NCBI RefSeq assembly: GCF_002423035.1
Contig: NZ_DIUM01000021.1
Coordinates: 62,001-126,000, forward strand
Source of the DNA: Thiocapsa sp. UBA6158
GTDB taxonomy: Bacteria > Pseudomonadota > Gammaproteobacteria > Chromatiales > Chromatiaceae
Reading direction: 5' to 3'
Length of the DNA stretch: 64,000 nucleotides
In this document: piece after piece, positions 31,618-41,300 of the stretch
How positions within the stretch are numbered: position 1 is the stretch's first letter
How the letters are laid out: every line of letters begins with the position of its first letter
Translations under genes and position numbers: made by a program
Notes under the pieces: model-generated
Told to the model about the DNA's origin: nothing
Database searches by the model: none
Seen by the model: only the letters and a program-made list of their open reading frames with translations

Positions 31618-33420
31618 ATGACAATACGGATATCCGCTCCGACTCGAGGTGCTCGGGTTCGAGCCGGGGTCGCGCTGTTCACCGCAGGCGTCCTGCTGCT
31701 GCCGTTCGCCCTTGCCGCAGAAACGTCTTCGAGCCCGACCCCCGCCGTCGCACTCACCCCCTATACCCTGAACTGGGACACGAACTGGCAGCAGCGTCTC
31801 GACGCCGCCGGACAGTCCTGGCTCGGCTACTACGACCAGGCGCGGATGCTGCGTCTGCGTCGACCCGACGGCGAGGTGGCCACCATGCTGCCCGCCACCG
31901 AGCGCTCGCAGGCGCCCTCCGGCCTGGCCATGACCGGCCTGGACGCAGGCGCTGCCGTGCTTTGGCGCGACAAGTTTCCGGTCAAGGGCCTGTATCTGGG
32001 CCGGCTGAACGAAGCCGGTGAATCCGCCGCCGCCCCGCTCAAGATCGGCGAGGAGACCGAACCTCTGGCGCGCTTCGAGCTTGCGCGGTTCGGCTCGCGC
32101 CTGCATGCACTTTGGTACGGCGAGAAGAATAGCGCCCCCGATGAGGCGCAGTACAACCTCTACTATCGCGCGTACGATCTGGAATCCAGCGCGCTCACGC
32201 CGATCGAGACCCTGATGCCCGGCATCTATCCGGTGTGGACGTCGAACCCGCAGGGCGGCCTGATGGCCTTCAGCTGGCTCTACAACGAGTCGCCGCGACG
32301 CATCGCCGCGCGGTTCCGCCCGGCCGGCGCCGAGGCCTTCGGCGAGACGGTGACGGTTGCCGAGGTCGGCGAGATCACGCCCATCTTCGAGGCCTTCCGC
32401 AGCGGCGAGCGCTGGTTCGCGGTCTGGGTCTCGGAGCGCGAAGGCGCCTGGCAGCTCGAGGGCGCCCGCTCCGACGACGCGGGCAAGACCTGGACGGCCT
32501 TCACCTTCGAGGACCTGCGCGACTTCGACATCGGCGCGATCTCGATCGCCGCCAACGACGCCGGCACTATCCTGATCGCCGTCGACGGTCAGCCGGGCCG
32601 CGGCGTGAATCGCCCCAAGAGCGACGTGCGTCTGATCCGCTCGATCGACCGCGGCGAGACCTGGTCCACGGCCAGCTCGCCGCGCCCCGCCGAACTCGCC
32701 GCCGGATATGTCGCGCGCAATCCGATCGTCGCCTTCGGGCCGCAGGATGGCCAGGTCCTGATGGTGTGGGAGGAATGGCGCGAGATCCGCGCGCGCCCCT
32801 ATGCCAACCTGTCGCTCGACGGTGGAGAGACCTGGGCGCAGCAGAACGTCCCCTTGCCGTTCGAGCGGAACACCAACCTGGGTTTGCGCGCCAACCCCGG
32901 TGCACTCGGTGTCCGGGACGGGCGCTTTCACCTGATTATGCTCGAGTCGCCCAACGATGCCGTACAGAGCGCACGCCTGGTCGAGGCCAGCTTCGCGCCC
33001 GAGGAGCTGGCCGAGTTTGCGCGGCTCGCCGTCGAAAATGCCCCGCCGTCGTCCGACGAAGGGCTGCGCGCGCGCGTCATGGCCTATTGGAAGGCCATGA
33101 TGGAGGAGGATTACACTGCATCCTATAAGCTGTTCGATCCCTTCTTCCGCGATCGTAACGAGCAGATGTCCTACCTGCGCCAGCTCGGACGGATCAAATA
33201 CGGCGAAGCGGCGATCGACGCGGTCAAGATCGACGGCTGGCGTGCCGAGGTCAAGACCCGTGTGACGGCGACCATTCCGCCCTTCACGGCGAAAACCGGC
33301 GAGGTCGTCTCGCGTCCGCCTCGCGATGTGGAGCTTACGGAGGTCTGGCTCTGGATGGGGGACGACTGGTACCGCGAGTACTATAGCGAGGCGAACGACA
33401 TCAAATATGTCCGCTACTGA
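31618..33420 (+). CDS. Exported Asp-box beta-propeller (sialidase-superfamily-like) protein with NTF2-like tail
   Basis: The 600-residue protein has a signal peptide (hydrophobic VALFTAGVLLLPFALAAE). A six-bladed-propeller-like body follows, with at least three Asp boxes of the S-x-D-x-G-x-T-W type (SDDAGKTW, SIDRGETW, SLDGGETW). The last 110 residues (from about 490, LRARVMAYWKAMMEEDYTASY) resemble an NTF2/SnoaL-like cone. The Arg triad of true sialidases is not evident, so enzymatic activity should not be assumed. It may be a glycan-binding or assembly protein. The start was set at ATG 31618 with AGAGAG upstream. The 120-bp longer frame overlaps the hairpin at 31523. Confidence 0.75.
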   Translation: MTIRISAPTRGARVRAGVALFTAGVLLLPFALAAETSSSPTPAVALTPYTLNWDTNWQQRLDAAGQSWLGYYDQARMLRLRRPDGEVATMLPATERSQAPSGLAMTGLDAGAAVLWRDKFPVKGLYLGRLNEAGESAAAPLKIGEETEPLARFELARFGSRLHALWYGEKNSAPDEAQYNLYYRAYDLESSALTPIETLMPGIYPVWTSNPQGGLMAFSWLYNESPRRIAARFRPAGAEAFGETVTVAEVGEITPIFEAFRSGERWFAVWVSEREGAWQLEGARSDDAGKTWTAFTFEDLRDFDIGAISIAANDAGTILIAVDGQPGRGVNRPKSDVRLIRSIDRGETWSTASSPRPAELAAGYVARNPIVAFGPQDGQVLMVWEEWREIRARPYANLSLDGGETWAQQNVPLPFERNTNLGLRANPGALGVRDGRFHLIMLESPNDAVQSARLVEASFAPEELAEFARLAVENAPPSSDEGLRARVMAYWKAMMEEDYTASYKLFDPFFRDRNEQMSYLRQLGRIKYGEAAIDAVKIDGWRAEVKTRVTATIPPFTAKTGEVVSRPPRDVELTEVWLWMGDDWYREYYSEANDIKYVRY

Positions 33421-33564
33421 TCGCGGAGCGCCGACCATGTGCTCGGTTTGCCGTGCGCGATGCCGTCCGCGTCGGTGCGGCATCGGGGGCGCGCGTGCTG
33501 CCGGAGTGCGCCCGGCGCGGACCGGCGGGCGCGTACGGTAACGCGGCTACACCGAGGAGTGACG

Positions 33565-34515
33565 ATGCAGGAGGAGGCGCTCGGGATGGACGGGGTCTAT
33601 GAGGTCCGCGACGTGGGTGAAGACCGCGTCGAGGATCTCTGCCGGTTGTTCAAGACCGTCTTTGAAGCCGAGATCACACCGGCGGCCTGGCGCTGGAAGT
33701 ACCAGGACGCCGCCTTGCTCGGGCATGTCAATGTGGTGCTGGCCGAGGGCGAGCAGATCCTCGGGCATGCGGGCGCCCTGATCCTGCCCGGCGTGCTGGA
33801 CGGCGCGCCCGTGCCGATCGCGCAGGTGTGCGACGTCATGCTCTCGCCCGATGCCCGCGGAGGCGCCGGTCCGCGCGGCGCCTACGCGGTTTTTATGAAC
33901 GGCCTGATCGGCGTCCTTCAGGCGCGCATCCCGGAGGGCATGTTCTACGGGTTTCCGGGCGAGCGGCCGTTTCGCCTCGGCGAACGGCTCGGCTTCTATC
34001 GCGGTACCGGGCGGATCCACGACTACATGCGCCCGGCCGCGCCGAAAGGACGCGGGTTCTGGGGAGCCTCCCCGCTCGGCTGGAACGATTCACGTCTCGA
34101 CGCCCTCTGGTCGCGTCATGGGCGGCGTCCCGGGTGCCGGTTGGTGCGCGACCGCCGGTATCTGTCATGGCGCTATGAGCGTCACCCCGGCCGGAGCTAT
34201 CAACTCCTGGGGATCCGGCGCGGCCTATCCCTGGCGGGATGGGTCGTTCTGAACCGCCGCGACGACGAGATCCTGATCGTGGATCGGCTGATCGATGAAG
34301 CCGCAATCGATCGGGTCCTCGCCGTTGTCGCCGGCTGGGCCGATACGCAAGGCGCTCGGCAGATCGTGTGGTGGCAGGGGGATCTCTCGGATCAGGCGCC
34401 GGCGGGCGCAACGGCCCGCGATACAGGCATGATCGGCGTCGTCATGCCGTCCAGCGCGGCGCGCTTCGCGCACGTCTCTCCATCCTGGCAGCCCGGCGAT
34501 ACCGATGTGCGTTGA
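33565..34515 (+). CDS. GNAT-fold N-acyltransferase-like protein
   Basis: The 316-residue protein shows a GNAT pattern. It begins YEVRDVGEDRVEDLCRLFKTVF, then WRWKYQDAALLG, VLAEGEQILGHAGALILPG, and the acetyl-CoA-side strand and loop IAQVCDVMLSPDARGGAGPRGAYAVF. The C-terminal part repeats GNAT-like strands (YLSWRYERHPGRSYQLLGI). Members in polysaccharide loci N-acylate amino sugars. Acceptor and acyl group here are unknown. GAGGAG lies six bases before ATG 33565. It precedes a PIG-L deacetylase-glycosyltransferase fusion by 219 bp that contain a palindromic repeat. Confidence 0.75.
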   Translation: MQEEALGMDGVYEVRDVGEDRVEDLCRLFKTVFEAEITPAAWRWKYQDAALLGHVNVVLAEGEQILGHAGALILPGVLDGAPVPIAQVCDVMLSPDARGGAGPRGAYAVFMNGLIGVLQARIPEGMFYGFPGERPFRLGERLGFYRGTGRIHDYMRPAAPKGRGFWGASPLGWNDSRLDALWSRHGRRPGCRLVRDRRYLSWRYERHPGRSYQLLGIRRGLSLAGWVVLNRRDDEILIVDRLIDEAAIDRVLAVVAGWADTQGARQIVWWQGDLSDQAPAGATARDTGMIGVVMPSSAARFAHVSPSWQPGDTDVR

Positions 34516-34570
34516 GCAACAGACGGCGCAAAAACAAGGTGTACGGATGGGTGACCGGCATCAGACGTAG

Positions 34571-34639
34571 GGGCAAAGCGCGGCGTGCCCAACTGCGTCC
34601 ACTGATGCCGGCGCGGGTTGGGCACGCTGTGCTTTGCCC
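34571..34639. repeat. Palindromic intergenic repeat, family 3
   Basis: Arms of 23 bp (34571-34593 and 34617-34639, beginning GGGCAAAG and ending CTTTGCCC) match at 21 of 23 positions. The centre contains GCCGGCGCGG, the same core found in the other palindromic families of this window. Confidence 0.8.
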
Positions 34640-34734
34640 AATCGACATGTTCATGTTGTTTTTGAAACGGTGCTAGGGCACAAGCGCACTCACGCCGACC
34701 CTTGTCGCGCTCCGATCCCGCCCCGAGCCATGCC

Positions 34735-36801
34735 ATGCAGCTGACCGAGATCCACTACATCCCCTATTCCGTCTCGCCCTTGTTCCCGGGGCCCTGGATC
34801 GTCTTCGCACCGCATCCGGACGACGAAACCTACGGGATGGGCGGAACCATCGCCGCCGCTCGCGCCGCCGGGATCCAGGTGCATGTCGTGGTGGTCACAG
34901 ACGGGGCACTCGGCGGCGAGCCGGGGGATGACCTGATCGAGACCCGCGAGCGGGAGGTGCGCGCGGCTGTCGCGGTGCTCGGCGGTACATCCTTGACCTT
35001 CTGGCGCGCCCCGGATCGCGGATTGGTACCCGATGCGAACCGCATCGCAGCCGCAGAGGCCCTCCTGCTGGGACAGGCCGGGGGCACGGTCTTTTTTCCG
35101 TCTCCCGTCGAACCCCATCCCGATCATCGCGCCACCTCGGTGCTGGTCTGGGAGGCGTTGCGCCGGTGCGGCTTCCCGGTCATGCCCGTGGCCTACGAGA
35201 TCTCAGTACAGGGGCCCTGCAATCGGCTGATCGATGTCACGCCCTGGATCGAGGTCAAGCGTTGCGCGATGGCGGAATATCAATCGCAGGAGTCGGAGCG
35301 TCCCTACGCGCGTCGGATCCTCGCGCTCAACACCACGCGCTCCTGGTCGTTGCCCGACACGGTGGAGTTTGCCGAGGGCTTCAATGCCTTTCCGCTCGAG
35401 GATGCGCCCTTGGATGCGGTCCTGACGCGGCTTCGGCAACGTGATGCCGAGGGTGTCCGGATCGACACCGGCAGTGTGCCGAGCCCGGACGACGAGGACA
35501 CGGAAATCGAGTCCCCGGAGCTGGAGCTGGCGCGGATCAAGGCGAGCCGCTCCTGGCGCTTGACCGAGCCTTTGCGTGCCCTGGCCCGCCGGCTGCGCGG
35601 CGAGACCAGGCCGCGGCCTACGCGCCCGACCGAGGCGGCGTCGCGCCCTATCCTCCTGATTGTGCTCGCGACGAATCATGTGGGCGGGGTGGAAACGCAA
35701 AGCCGGATCCGTTTTCAGGGCTTGGCTTCGCACTTTCGTCTCGTCGTACTGACGCACGAGGCTCTGCGGCCGCACTTCGCGGACCTATTGGCCCCAGAGA
35801 CATCGAATCAGGCCATCGAGCTCGTGACCTTCGAGTCTTTCGGTCTCGTGAATCCATTCGATTACCGACCGGAGAACTTCCTGGCCTATGCGCGGGCGAT
35901 CGCAATCGCGGCACGCGAGACCGGTGCGTCGCTCCTCTACGGGGTGATGCACAATTCCACGCTCTACATGACGATCGCGTACTGGCGCCACTATCGCACA
36001 CTGCGCGGCAGACGCTTGATCGGAAGCCTGCACGGTTCGCTGCTCGGTTATTTCAAGCAGCGCGGACACGGCGCGAGCCTCACCGAGCGCGCCCTGATCC
36101 GGCTTGCATTGAAGACCTGCGACGTCGTGATCACGCCATCCGTCGGCGTCGGGCGCGAGCTGATCGAGCGATTCGGCGCCCGTCGGGCGCGGATCGCCAG
36201 CATCCACAACGGCGCCGACCTGGAACATATCTGCAGCCTCGGCGATCGTCCGCTGGCGTTCGAGAAGACACGGCCTTGGATCCTGACTTGCTGCCGGCTG
36301 GCCGATCAAAAGGACTTCAGGACGCTGATCGCCGCCTTCTCCCGAGTCGACATCGAGCCTTTGCCGCTCCTGGTCGTTGTGGGAGAGGGACCGATGCGCG
36401 GGCAGATCACGGCCTGGGCGGATGAGTACGGTGTCGGCGGGCGCCTTTACTTGGCGGGCTTTCAGGAAAATCCCTTCAATTGGATCCGGCACGCCGATCT
36501 CTTCGTGCTGTCGTCGCATTACGAGGGATTCGGCAACGTGCTCGTCGAGGCGATGGCCCTGGGCGTCCCTGTGGCGGCGAGTGATTGCCCTTGGGGGCCG
36601 GGTGAGATCATCGAGCCCGGAGAGAGCGGCGCACTCTTTCCGATCGGCGACGACGCGGCGCTGGCGCAGATTCTGAATCACTGGTTGGCCAAGCCATCCG
36701 AACGCGCACGATTGGCCGAGGGAGCCCGGAAACGCGCGTCGGTGTTCTCGGCCGAACGGATGATCGAAAACTACAGGGCGCTGTTTCAGCGCCTGTCTTG
36801 A
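34735..36801 (+). CDS. PIG-L/LmbE deacetylase fused to GT4 glycosyltransferase
   Basis: In 688 residues the N-terminal 225 form a PIG-L type zinc-dependent N-deacetylase. The metal/catalytic motif HPDDE is at 27-31 (FAPHPDDETYGMGG), and the second motif HPDH is in EPHPDHRATSVL. After a linker with an LARIKASRSWRLTEPL helix, a GT-B glycosyltransferase family 4 domain runs from about 302. It shows VLATNHVGGVETQSR, LIGSLHGSLLGYFKQ, WILTCCRLADQKDFRTLI, VVGEGPMRG and LFVLSSHYEGFGNVLVEAMALG. The enzyme could deacetylate an N-acetyl sugar and add the next sugar. It overlaps a convergent sulfotransferase gene by 16 bases. A paralogous PIG-L domain in the 38321-43933 gene has lost these residues. Confidence 0.9.
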   Translation: MQLTEIHYIPYSVSPLFPGPWIVFAPHPDDETYGMGGTIAAARAAGIQVHVVVVTDGALGGEPGDDLIETREREVRAAVAVLGGTSLTFWRAPDRGLVPDANRIAAAEALLLGQAGGTVFFPSPVEPHPDHRATSVLVWEALRRCGFPVMPVAYEISVQGPCNRLIDVTPWIEVKRCAMAEYQSQESERPYARRILALNTTRSWSLPDTVEFAEGFNAFPLEDAPLDAVLTRLRQRDAEGVRIDTGSVPSPDDEDTEIESPELELARIKASRSWRLTEPLRALARRLRGETRPRPTRPTEAASRPILLIVLATNHVGGVETQSRIRFQGLASHFRLVVLTHEALRPHFADLLAPETSNQAIELVTFESFGLVNPFDYRPENFLAYARAIAIAARETGASLLYGVMHNSTLYMTIAYWRHYRTLRGRRLIGSLHGSLLGYFKQRGHGASLTERALIRLALKTCDVVITPSVGVGRELIERFGARRARIASIHNGADLEHICSLGDRPLAFEKTRPWILTCCRLADQKDFRTLIAAFSRVDIEPLPLLVVVGEGPMRGQITAWADEYGVGGRLYLAGFQENPFNWIRHADLFVLSSHYEGFGNVLVEAMALGVPVAASDCPWGPGEIIEPGESGALFPIGDDAALAQILNHWLAKPSERARLAEGARKRASVFSAERMIENYRALFQRLS

Positions 36802-37433
36802 TGCTCCCCGGGCATGCCGATCGCTTCAACGCGCCCGCCGTTGGTCTCGGCGGAGATGTCGATCGTCTGGTTGCGCTTTCCCCAGAAACGAGGATCGAGC
36901 ACGAAATCCGGCTTGACGAATTCGATCAGCTCCTCGATCCGGTCTCGATCGATATCGAAACACATGAAGCGATCGTAATCTCGAAAATGTGCCTTCGCGC
37001 GCTGCGTATGGCTCGCCCACTGGTCGCGCCAATACGGCTCCACCGCTTCAGGGGGCAGATTCAGTGCGGTGCAGATGCGCGATGCGAACAGGTAATGATT
37101 GAACCGGCTGCGAATCCAGTCGTCTTCGTTTCTGGTCTGTAGAATAAAGTAGGCATTCGGATATTCGGCGTGCAGCGCCTCGAAATACCGATTGCCTTCG
37201 ATATAGTGCGTGTCGCTCAAGTATGTGAGATCGCTGTAGACGTCGGCATCGTCGAATCCAGCCAAGAGCGCCTTGCCCTCCAGGCTGTTCTTTTCCATGT
37301 TCACGGCCAGATTCCATCCGTCGAGATTGTGGTGGTAGCTCTTGTAGCCGCTGCTCGCGAAGAGCTCGTGCAGTGATGTGGTTCCGGTCTTGTTGAAGCC
37401 GATGAAGAAGACTTTCGGTTTGGCGTGTTCCAT
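36786..37433 (-). CDS. Sulfotransferase family protein
   Basis: The 215-residue protein starts with a PAPS 5'-phosphosulfate-binding loop, VFFIGFNKTGTTSLHELF, and has a 3'-phosphate-type segment FILQTRNEDDWIRSRFNHY. Then come YDRFMCFDIDRDR and LIEFVKPDFVLDPRFWGKRNQT. This matches small bacterial sulfotransferases that act on carbohydrates or small molecules. I chose the start MEHAKPKV, since the upstream frame is shadow in repeat DNA. It is the last of a minus-strand trio with a second sulfotransferase and the giant glycosyltransferase, suggesting a sulfated glycan. Confidence 0.87.
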   Translation of the reverse strand: MEHAKPKVFFIGFNKTGTTSLHELFASSGYKSYHHNLDGWNLAVNMEKNSLEGKALLAGFDDADVYSDLTYLSDTHYIEGNRYFEALHAEYPNAYFILQTRNEDDWIRSRFNHYLFASRICTALNLPPEAVEPYWRDQWASHTQRAKAHFRDYDRFMCFDIDRDRIEELIEFVKPDFVLDPRFWGKRNQTIDISAETNGGRVEAIGMPGEHQDRR

Positions 37434-37465
37434 GACGATCTTCGGCAAATCTCGACGTTGGATGC

Positions 37466-37489
37466 TAAACCGCGCCCGGCGCGGTTCAG
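37466..37489. repeat. Family 1 element reduced to its two ends
   Basis: The 24 bases TAAACCGCGCC and CGGCGCGGTTCAG lie back to back. The left half equals the end of copy a (2732-2751) and the right half equals the end variant of the 56187-56270 copy. It sits 32 bp upstream of a sulfotransferase start and 14 bp from a family 2 palindrome. Confidence 0.65.
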
Positions 37490-37503
37490 CCGTTTCCCCG
37501 GCA

Positions 37504-37588
37504 CCGTAGGGTGGACACGCGATAGGCGCAGTCCGCCGGCGCCGGCGCGGGGTGCGGTGGACTTCGCTATCGCTCGTCCAACCTACGG
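37504..37588. repeat. Palindromic intergenic repeat, family 2, copy A
   Basis: This 85-bp imperfect palindrome has ends CCGTAGG and CCTACGG. The arms contain GGTGGAC and the right half TGGACTTCGCTATCGCT. The centre has GCCGGCGCGG. It overlaps the 3' end of the second sulfotransferase gene, supplying its last codons and TAG stop. A second copy lies at 48650-48732. Confidence 0.85.
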
Positions 37589-38295
37589 GAAGGCGGTTCG
37601 AAGCGTCTCTTTGCAGCTTCGTACAAACGTCTATCCCACCGCGTTGCATGCATCAGCAGCTCGATCGTTTCCTCATCGAGATCCGCTGCCTTCGGGCGTT
37701 CGGTATTGCAGTTTTCGCGCCCAACCGCAAACCCCGTGTCCTTTCGACAAACAGTCCGGTGCAATCGGGCGAGCCCTGTGTGGATGGTGTCGACAAACAA
37801 GACGTCCGCGAAGTCTTCTTCGAGGTGCTGTAAGGCGATCTCGAGGTGCTCCGGCCCGCAGGTGCCGAAAGGAATGGGATGCAGGCCGCTGATCATCCGT
37901 ACCATTTCGTTATCACTTTGCAGGAAGAAGCCGCCTGTCAGGAATCCCCGAATATCCAGTCGGTTCTTCACGATCAGATCGTTTGCGGGGCCGGTAACGA
38001 CATCGCGATAGAAATAGTAGAGCGAGAGGACTCGATCCACGGGTTCACGCATCAGCGTGACGTATTTCGAATGCTGAGGAAGCGCCTCATGCAGGCCATA
38101 ATGGAAATGACCGTAGCCGAGACGGACCTTCACCTTTTCTTCGTCACTCCATGCCCGGAACTCGCTTTCGAGTATCCCGGGTGATTCGCCGTAGAGCAGA
38201 ACCAGCTCTTCGGGCTCGAGCCAATCTTGAAGCAGTACACGAACGGATGTACCGGCGGTCTTTGGTATGTGTATAAACAGGAGTGTGTCTGTCAC
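37567..38295 (-). CDS. Sulfotransferase family 2-like protein
   Basis: The 242-residue protein begins with a GTG start and the PAPS loop FIHIPKTAGTSVRVLL, typical of carbohydrate sulfotransferases of the heparan 2-O/family 2 type. The 3'-phosphate motif follows in YVTLMREPVDRVLSLYYFYRDV. A DFADVLFVDTI segment and a short basic tail follow. The last seven residues and the stop are encoded in a repeat element (37504-37588), so the C-terminus was probably altered by that insertion. It lies 25 bp downstream of the giant glycosyltransferase gene on the same strand. Sulfation of that polysaccharide is the natural inference. Confidence 0.88.
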   Translation of the reverse strand: MTDTLLFIHIPKTAGTSVRVLLQDWLEPEELVLLYGESPGILESEFRAWSDEEKVKVRLGYGHFHYGLHEALPQHSKYVTLMREPVDRVLSLYYFYRDVVTGPANDLIVKNRLDIRGFLTGGFFLQSDNEMVRMISGLHPIPFGTCGPEHLEIALQHLEEDFADVLFVDTIHTGLARLHRTVCRKDTGFAVGRENCNTERPKAADLDEETIELLMHATRWDRRLYEAAKRRFEPPSRRLDER

Positions 38296-38320
38296 GGATC
38301 GAGTCCTCTGCTGGTGTCGA

Positions 38321-41300
38321 TCAAGACGCGGCCTCGGACCGCTGATCCCGTGCCTGTTGTCGAGGGCTGCTTGTCAAATATTCCGCAATACGGCGCCCGA
38401 CAACGGCGGGAGCGAGTTGGGCGCGCGCGGACATCCACGCCGCCCTGCCGATCGTCTCGTAGAGCTTGCGGTCGGCGCTGATTCGTCTCATTGCCGCCGC
38501 CGCTGCCTTCAGATCAGGCTCTGCCCAGACGGCATCCTTGTCGTAGGGTCCCTGGTTCACTCCGATCTTGACCAGTCGATAGGGGATCAGCAGGCTATTG
38601 GCGTCGGTCATGAAGTCCGTGTTGCCGGAATAATTCGTGGCGATCACCGGTTTGCCGAGCCACATCGCCTCCGCGGGCGGAAGCCCGAAACCCTCTGCAC
38701 GATGAAGGGAGACCAGTACATCGCAACTCTGAAAGAGTCCGTTGGTCTCGCGGCGCGTCAGTACGCGATCGACAATCGTGATATTGGGTCGGTCGGCGAT
38801 GCTCTTCAGGAGCGTTTCACGGGCTTCTTCATCGGCGTTGTTGACCTTCACGACAAGGTGGACATAGCGATCGAGCGGATCGAACGCACTTTTGAACGCA
38901 TCAATGGCGCCCTGCGGATTCTTGCGCGCGACGATGCTGTGGACATCGAAGAGTGTCAGGTATATGAAGCGATCCTTCGGGAGATCGAAGAATTCGCGCC
39001 CCGGGAGATCGTGTGCGTCGACCGATACGGGGTTCGGGACGACTCGAACGGGCTTCTCGGTCAGGCGTTGGATGCCGCCGCGAACGTGCTCGGAAGCGAC
39101 CCAAATCTCGTCGACCAAGTCGAAGGCGGGCGTCCAGCGTCGAGGAAACTCGGAGAGCTCCCAGGCCCAATAACCGATGGCGTAGCGTTCGTTGGGTAAT
39201 TGGCTTGCCACGTCGTCCTTGACCGTCGGGAGCCAATCGGCATTGACGATGTAGAGCGATGTCGGGTAGCGGCCTTTGCCGGTTAAGCGGTGTGCGTATC
39301 GACGATCGCCGCAGCGCGACGGATTGCCGCGACGATAGTCGATCGCGTCGACGCAGAGTCCCGCCGAATCAAGCGAGGCCAGTATGCCCCGCGCCGCCTC
39401 GCCTAATCCCATCTCGGCCGTAACATAAGCAATACAATTGATTCCGTCGGCGGGGCCATCGGCGGTGTGATTTTGATTCGCCTGCTTGTCATCCAAATCG
39501 TAGGCGATTCCGCAATCCCCGGAGGTTTTGACGAATTGTCGATGGTGGTAGCGATCTCCATGCTTCAGGGAATCTCCCCAGATGCTCCACATGCGTTTAT
39601 CGTCATCCGGACTCGGCTTATCTCCGCGGTGCACGCTCTCGTGATGGATCAAGCTGGTGTCGGCGACGACCAGGTTACGCAGACCGAGAGCACCGGCACG
39701 CAGGCAGAAATCCACATCGTTGTGCGTGATTGCAAAGGCCTCGTCGAAACCGCCGAGCGTGCCGAAGGCCGAGGTGCTCACCAGAATGCAGGCACCCGTG
39801 ACCGCCGTGACCTCTCGCGTGACCCGATCGAGACGCTGATAGAGGGATGTCGCCGGCGGGAGCCGATGAAACCAGTGGCGCACCCCTCCGCCGTGGTCGA
39901 CCAGGAACACGCCGTCATGCTGGATCTCTCCGGACGGATAGTACATGAGTGCGCCGACACAACCGACGCCGGGTCGGCCCGCATGGGAGACAAGCCAACC
40001 GAGCCATTCCGGATCCGTGACTTCGATATCGTCGTTCAGAAAGAGCAGATAATCGCCGCGCGCCTCGCGGGCTCCTCGATTGTTGAGGCGTGCCCAGTTG
40101 AAGGGCTCGTTGCACTCGATGATTTTCAGACCGCGCTCCCGCAGCCATTGGATACCCTCCGGGAAGGCTCCGCGCCCGTTGTCGAGGATGATCAACTCAT
40201 AGTCGGGATAGGTGGTGCGGCCGGTGATGCTCTCGATACAGGGAACGAGGTACTTGGGGTTGCCGGTCGTCGGGATGACGATCGAGACCTTCGGTGCTGG
40301 CCCGGGCAACGACCACCGAATGCGGCGATGCTTGGTCTCGGGATCCTCGATCACCCTGGCCTCGGGATCCAGGTCCAGGATCCACGAAGCCGCCATCGCG
40401 CCGGCTTGAGGTGCTTCCGTTCCCTCGTTGGCGGGTTTTGACCACAGGACACGCGGAACATGTCGAACCTCGGCAGGTGCGCGTGTTGCGGTGAGTGCTT
40501 GTCGGTAGCGCCACGCCGGATCGTTGTACAGACGAACCGCTTGCTCGTCGAGCCGCGCTGCGGGGATCAGCAGGCAGCCGGCGATGTAATCGCGCTGGAG
40601 CAGAAGGGTCGGTGACCAAGCGGGTTTGAGATTCGGCTCGATATGCAGATAACCCGCGTCGATCAGGTCGTGATCGCAGTAGACCAGATCCGGTGCGTCC
40701 CCCAGCGACTCCCGCACGAGGTAATAGATTGCGGTTTGACTGAGTCGTTCGCCTGCATCGAGCATCAGGATGTGATCCGCCGAGTTTCGCAGATCCGCCA
40801 CGGCGGTATCCGGGCTAAAGACGCTGATGGAGAAGGGCGCAGCGGAGTTGAGCTCCGACCATGCGGGTACCATCCACGCCAGCGCCTCGGCGTTTCCGCT
40901 GCCCTGCTGTCCGGGCAGTAGGATGACACGCGCCGGCGGAACGACCTGGGATGCAAGATCGCCGAGAAGCTGCTCCGGAAAGCCAAGTCGGCACGATATG
41001 AGTGCCGTGACCCGAGCGGGGCTCTCCCGGTCGGAAAACCTCCTGGCCATAGCGCGAGCGTCGGAAGGGCTCGGCTGTTGTCGGAAATAGGCAAAATGCC
41101 AACGCATCCCGCGGTCTTCCACCACCAGATTGATGCGACGATTGAGCGAAGCGCCTGAAACCGATTGGAATGCAATCTCGACGACATGATCGCCGGGCTT
41201 GAGCCCCGAGATGTCGAGCGTAATGTTGAACCCGCTTTTCAAGGTATCCGCCAGATCCGGATGTGCAGCCTGAACATCGGCTCGGTCCTGTGTTCGCTTG

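Noticed and set aside
31588..33483. 631-codon minus-strand ORF opposite the Asp-box protein
   Set aside because: The plus-strand frame has a signal peptide and Asp boxes. The reverse frame is a high-GC shadow rich in Arg, Gly and Asp.
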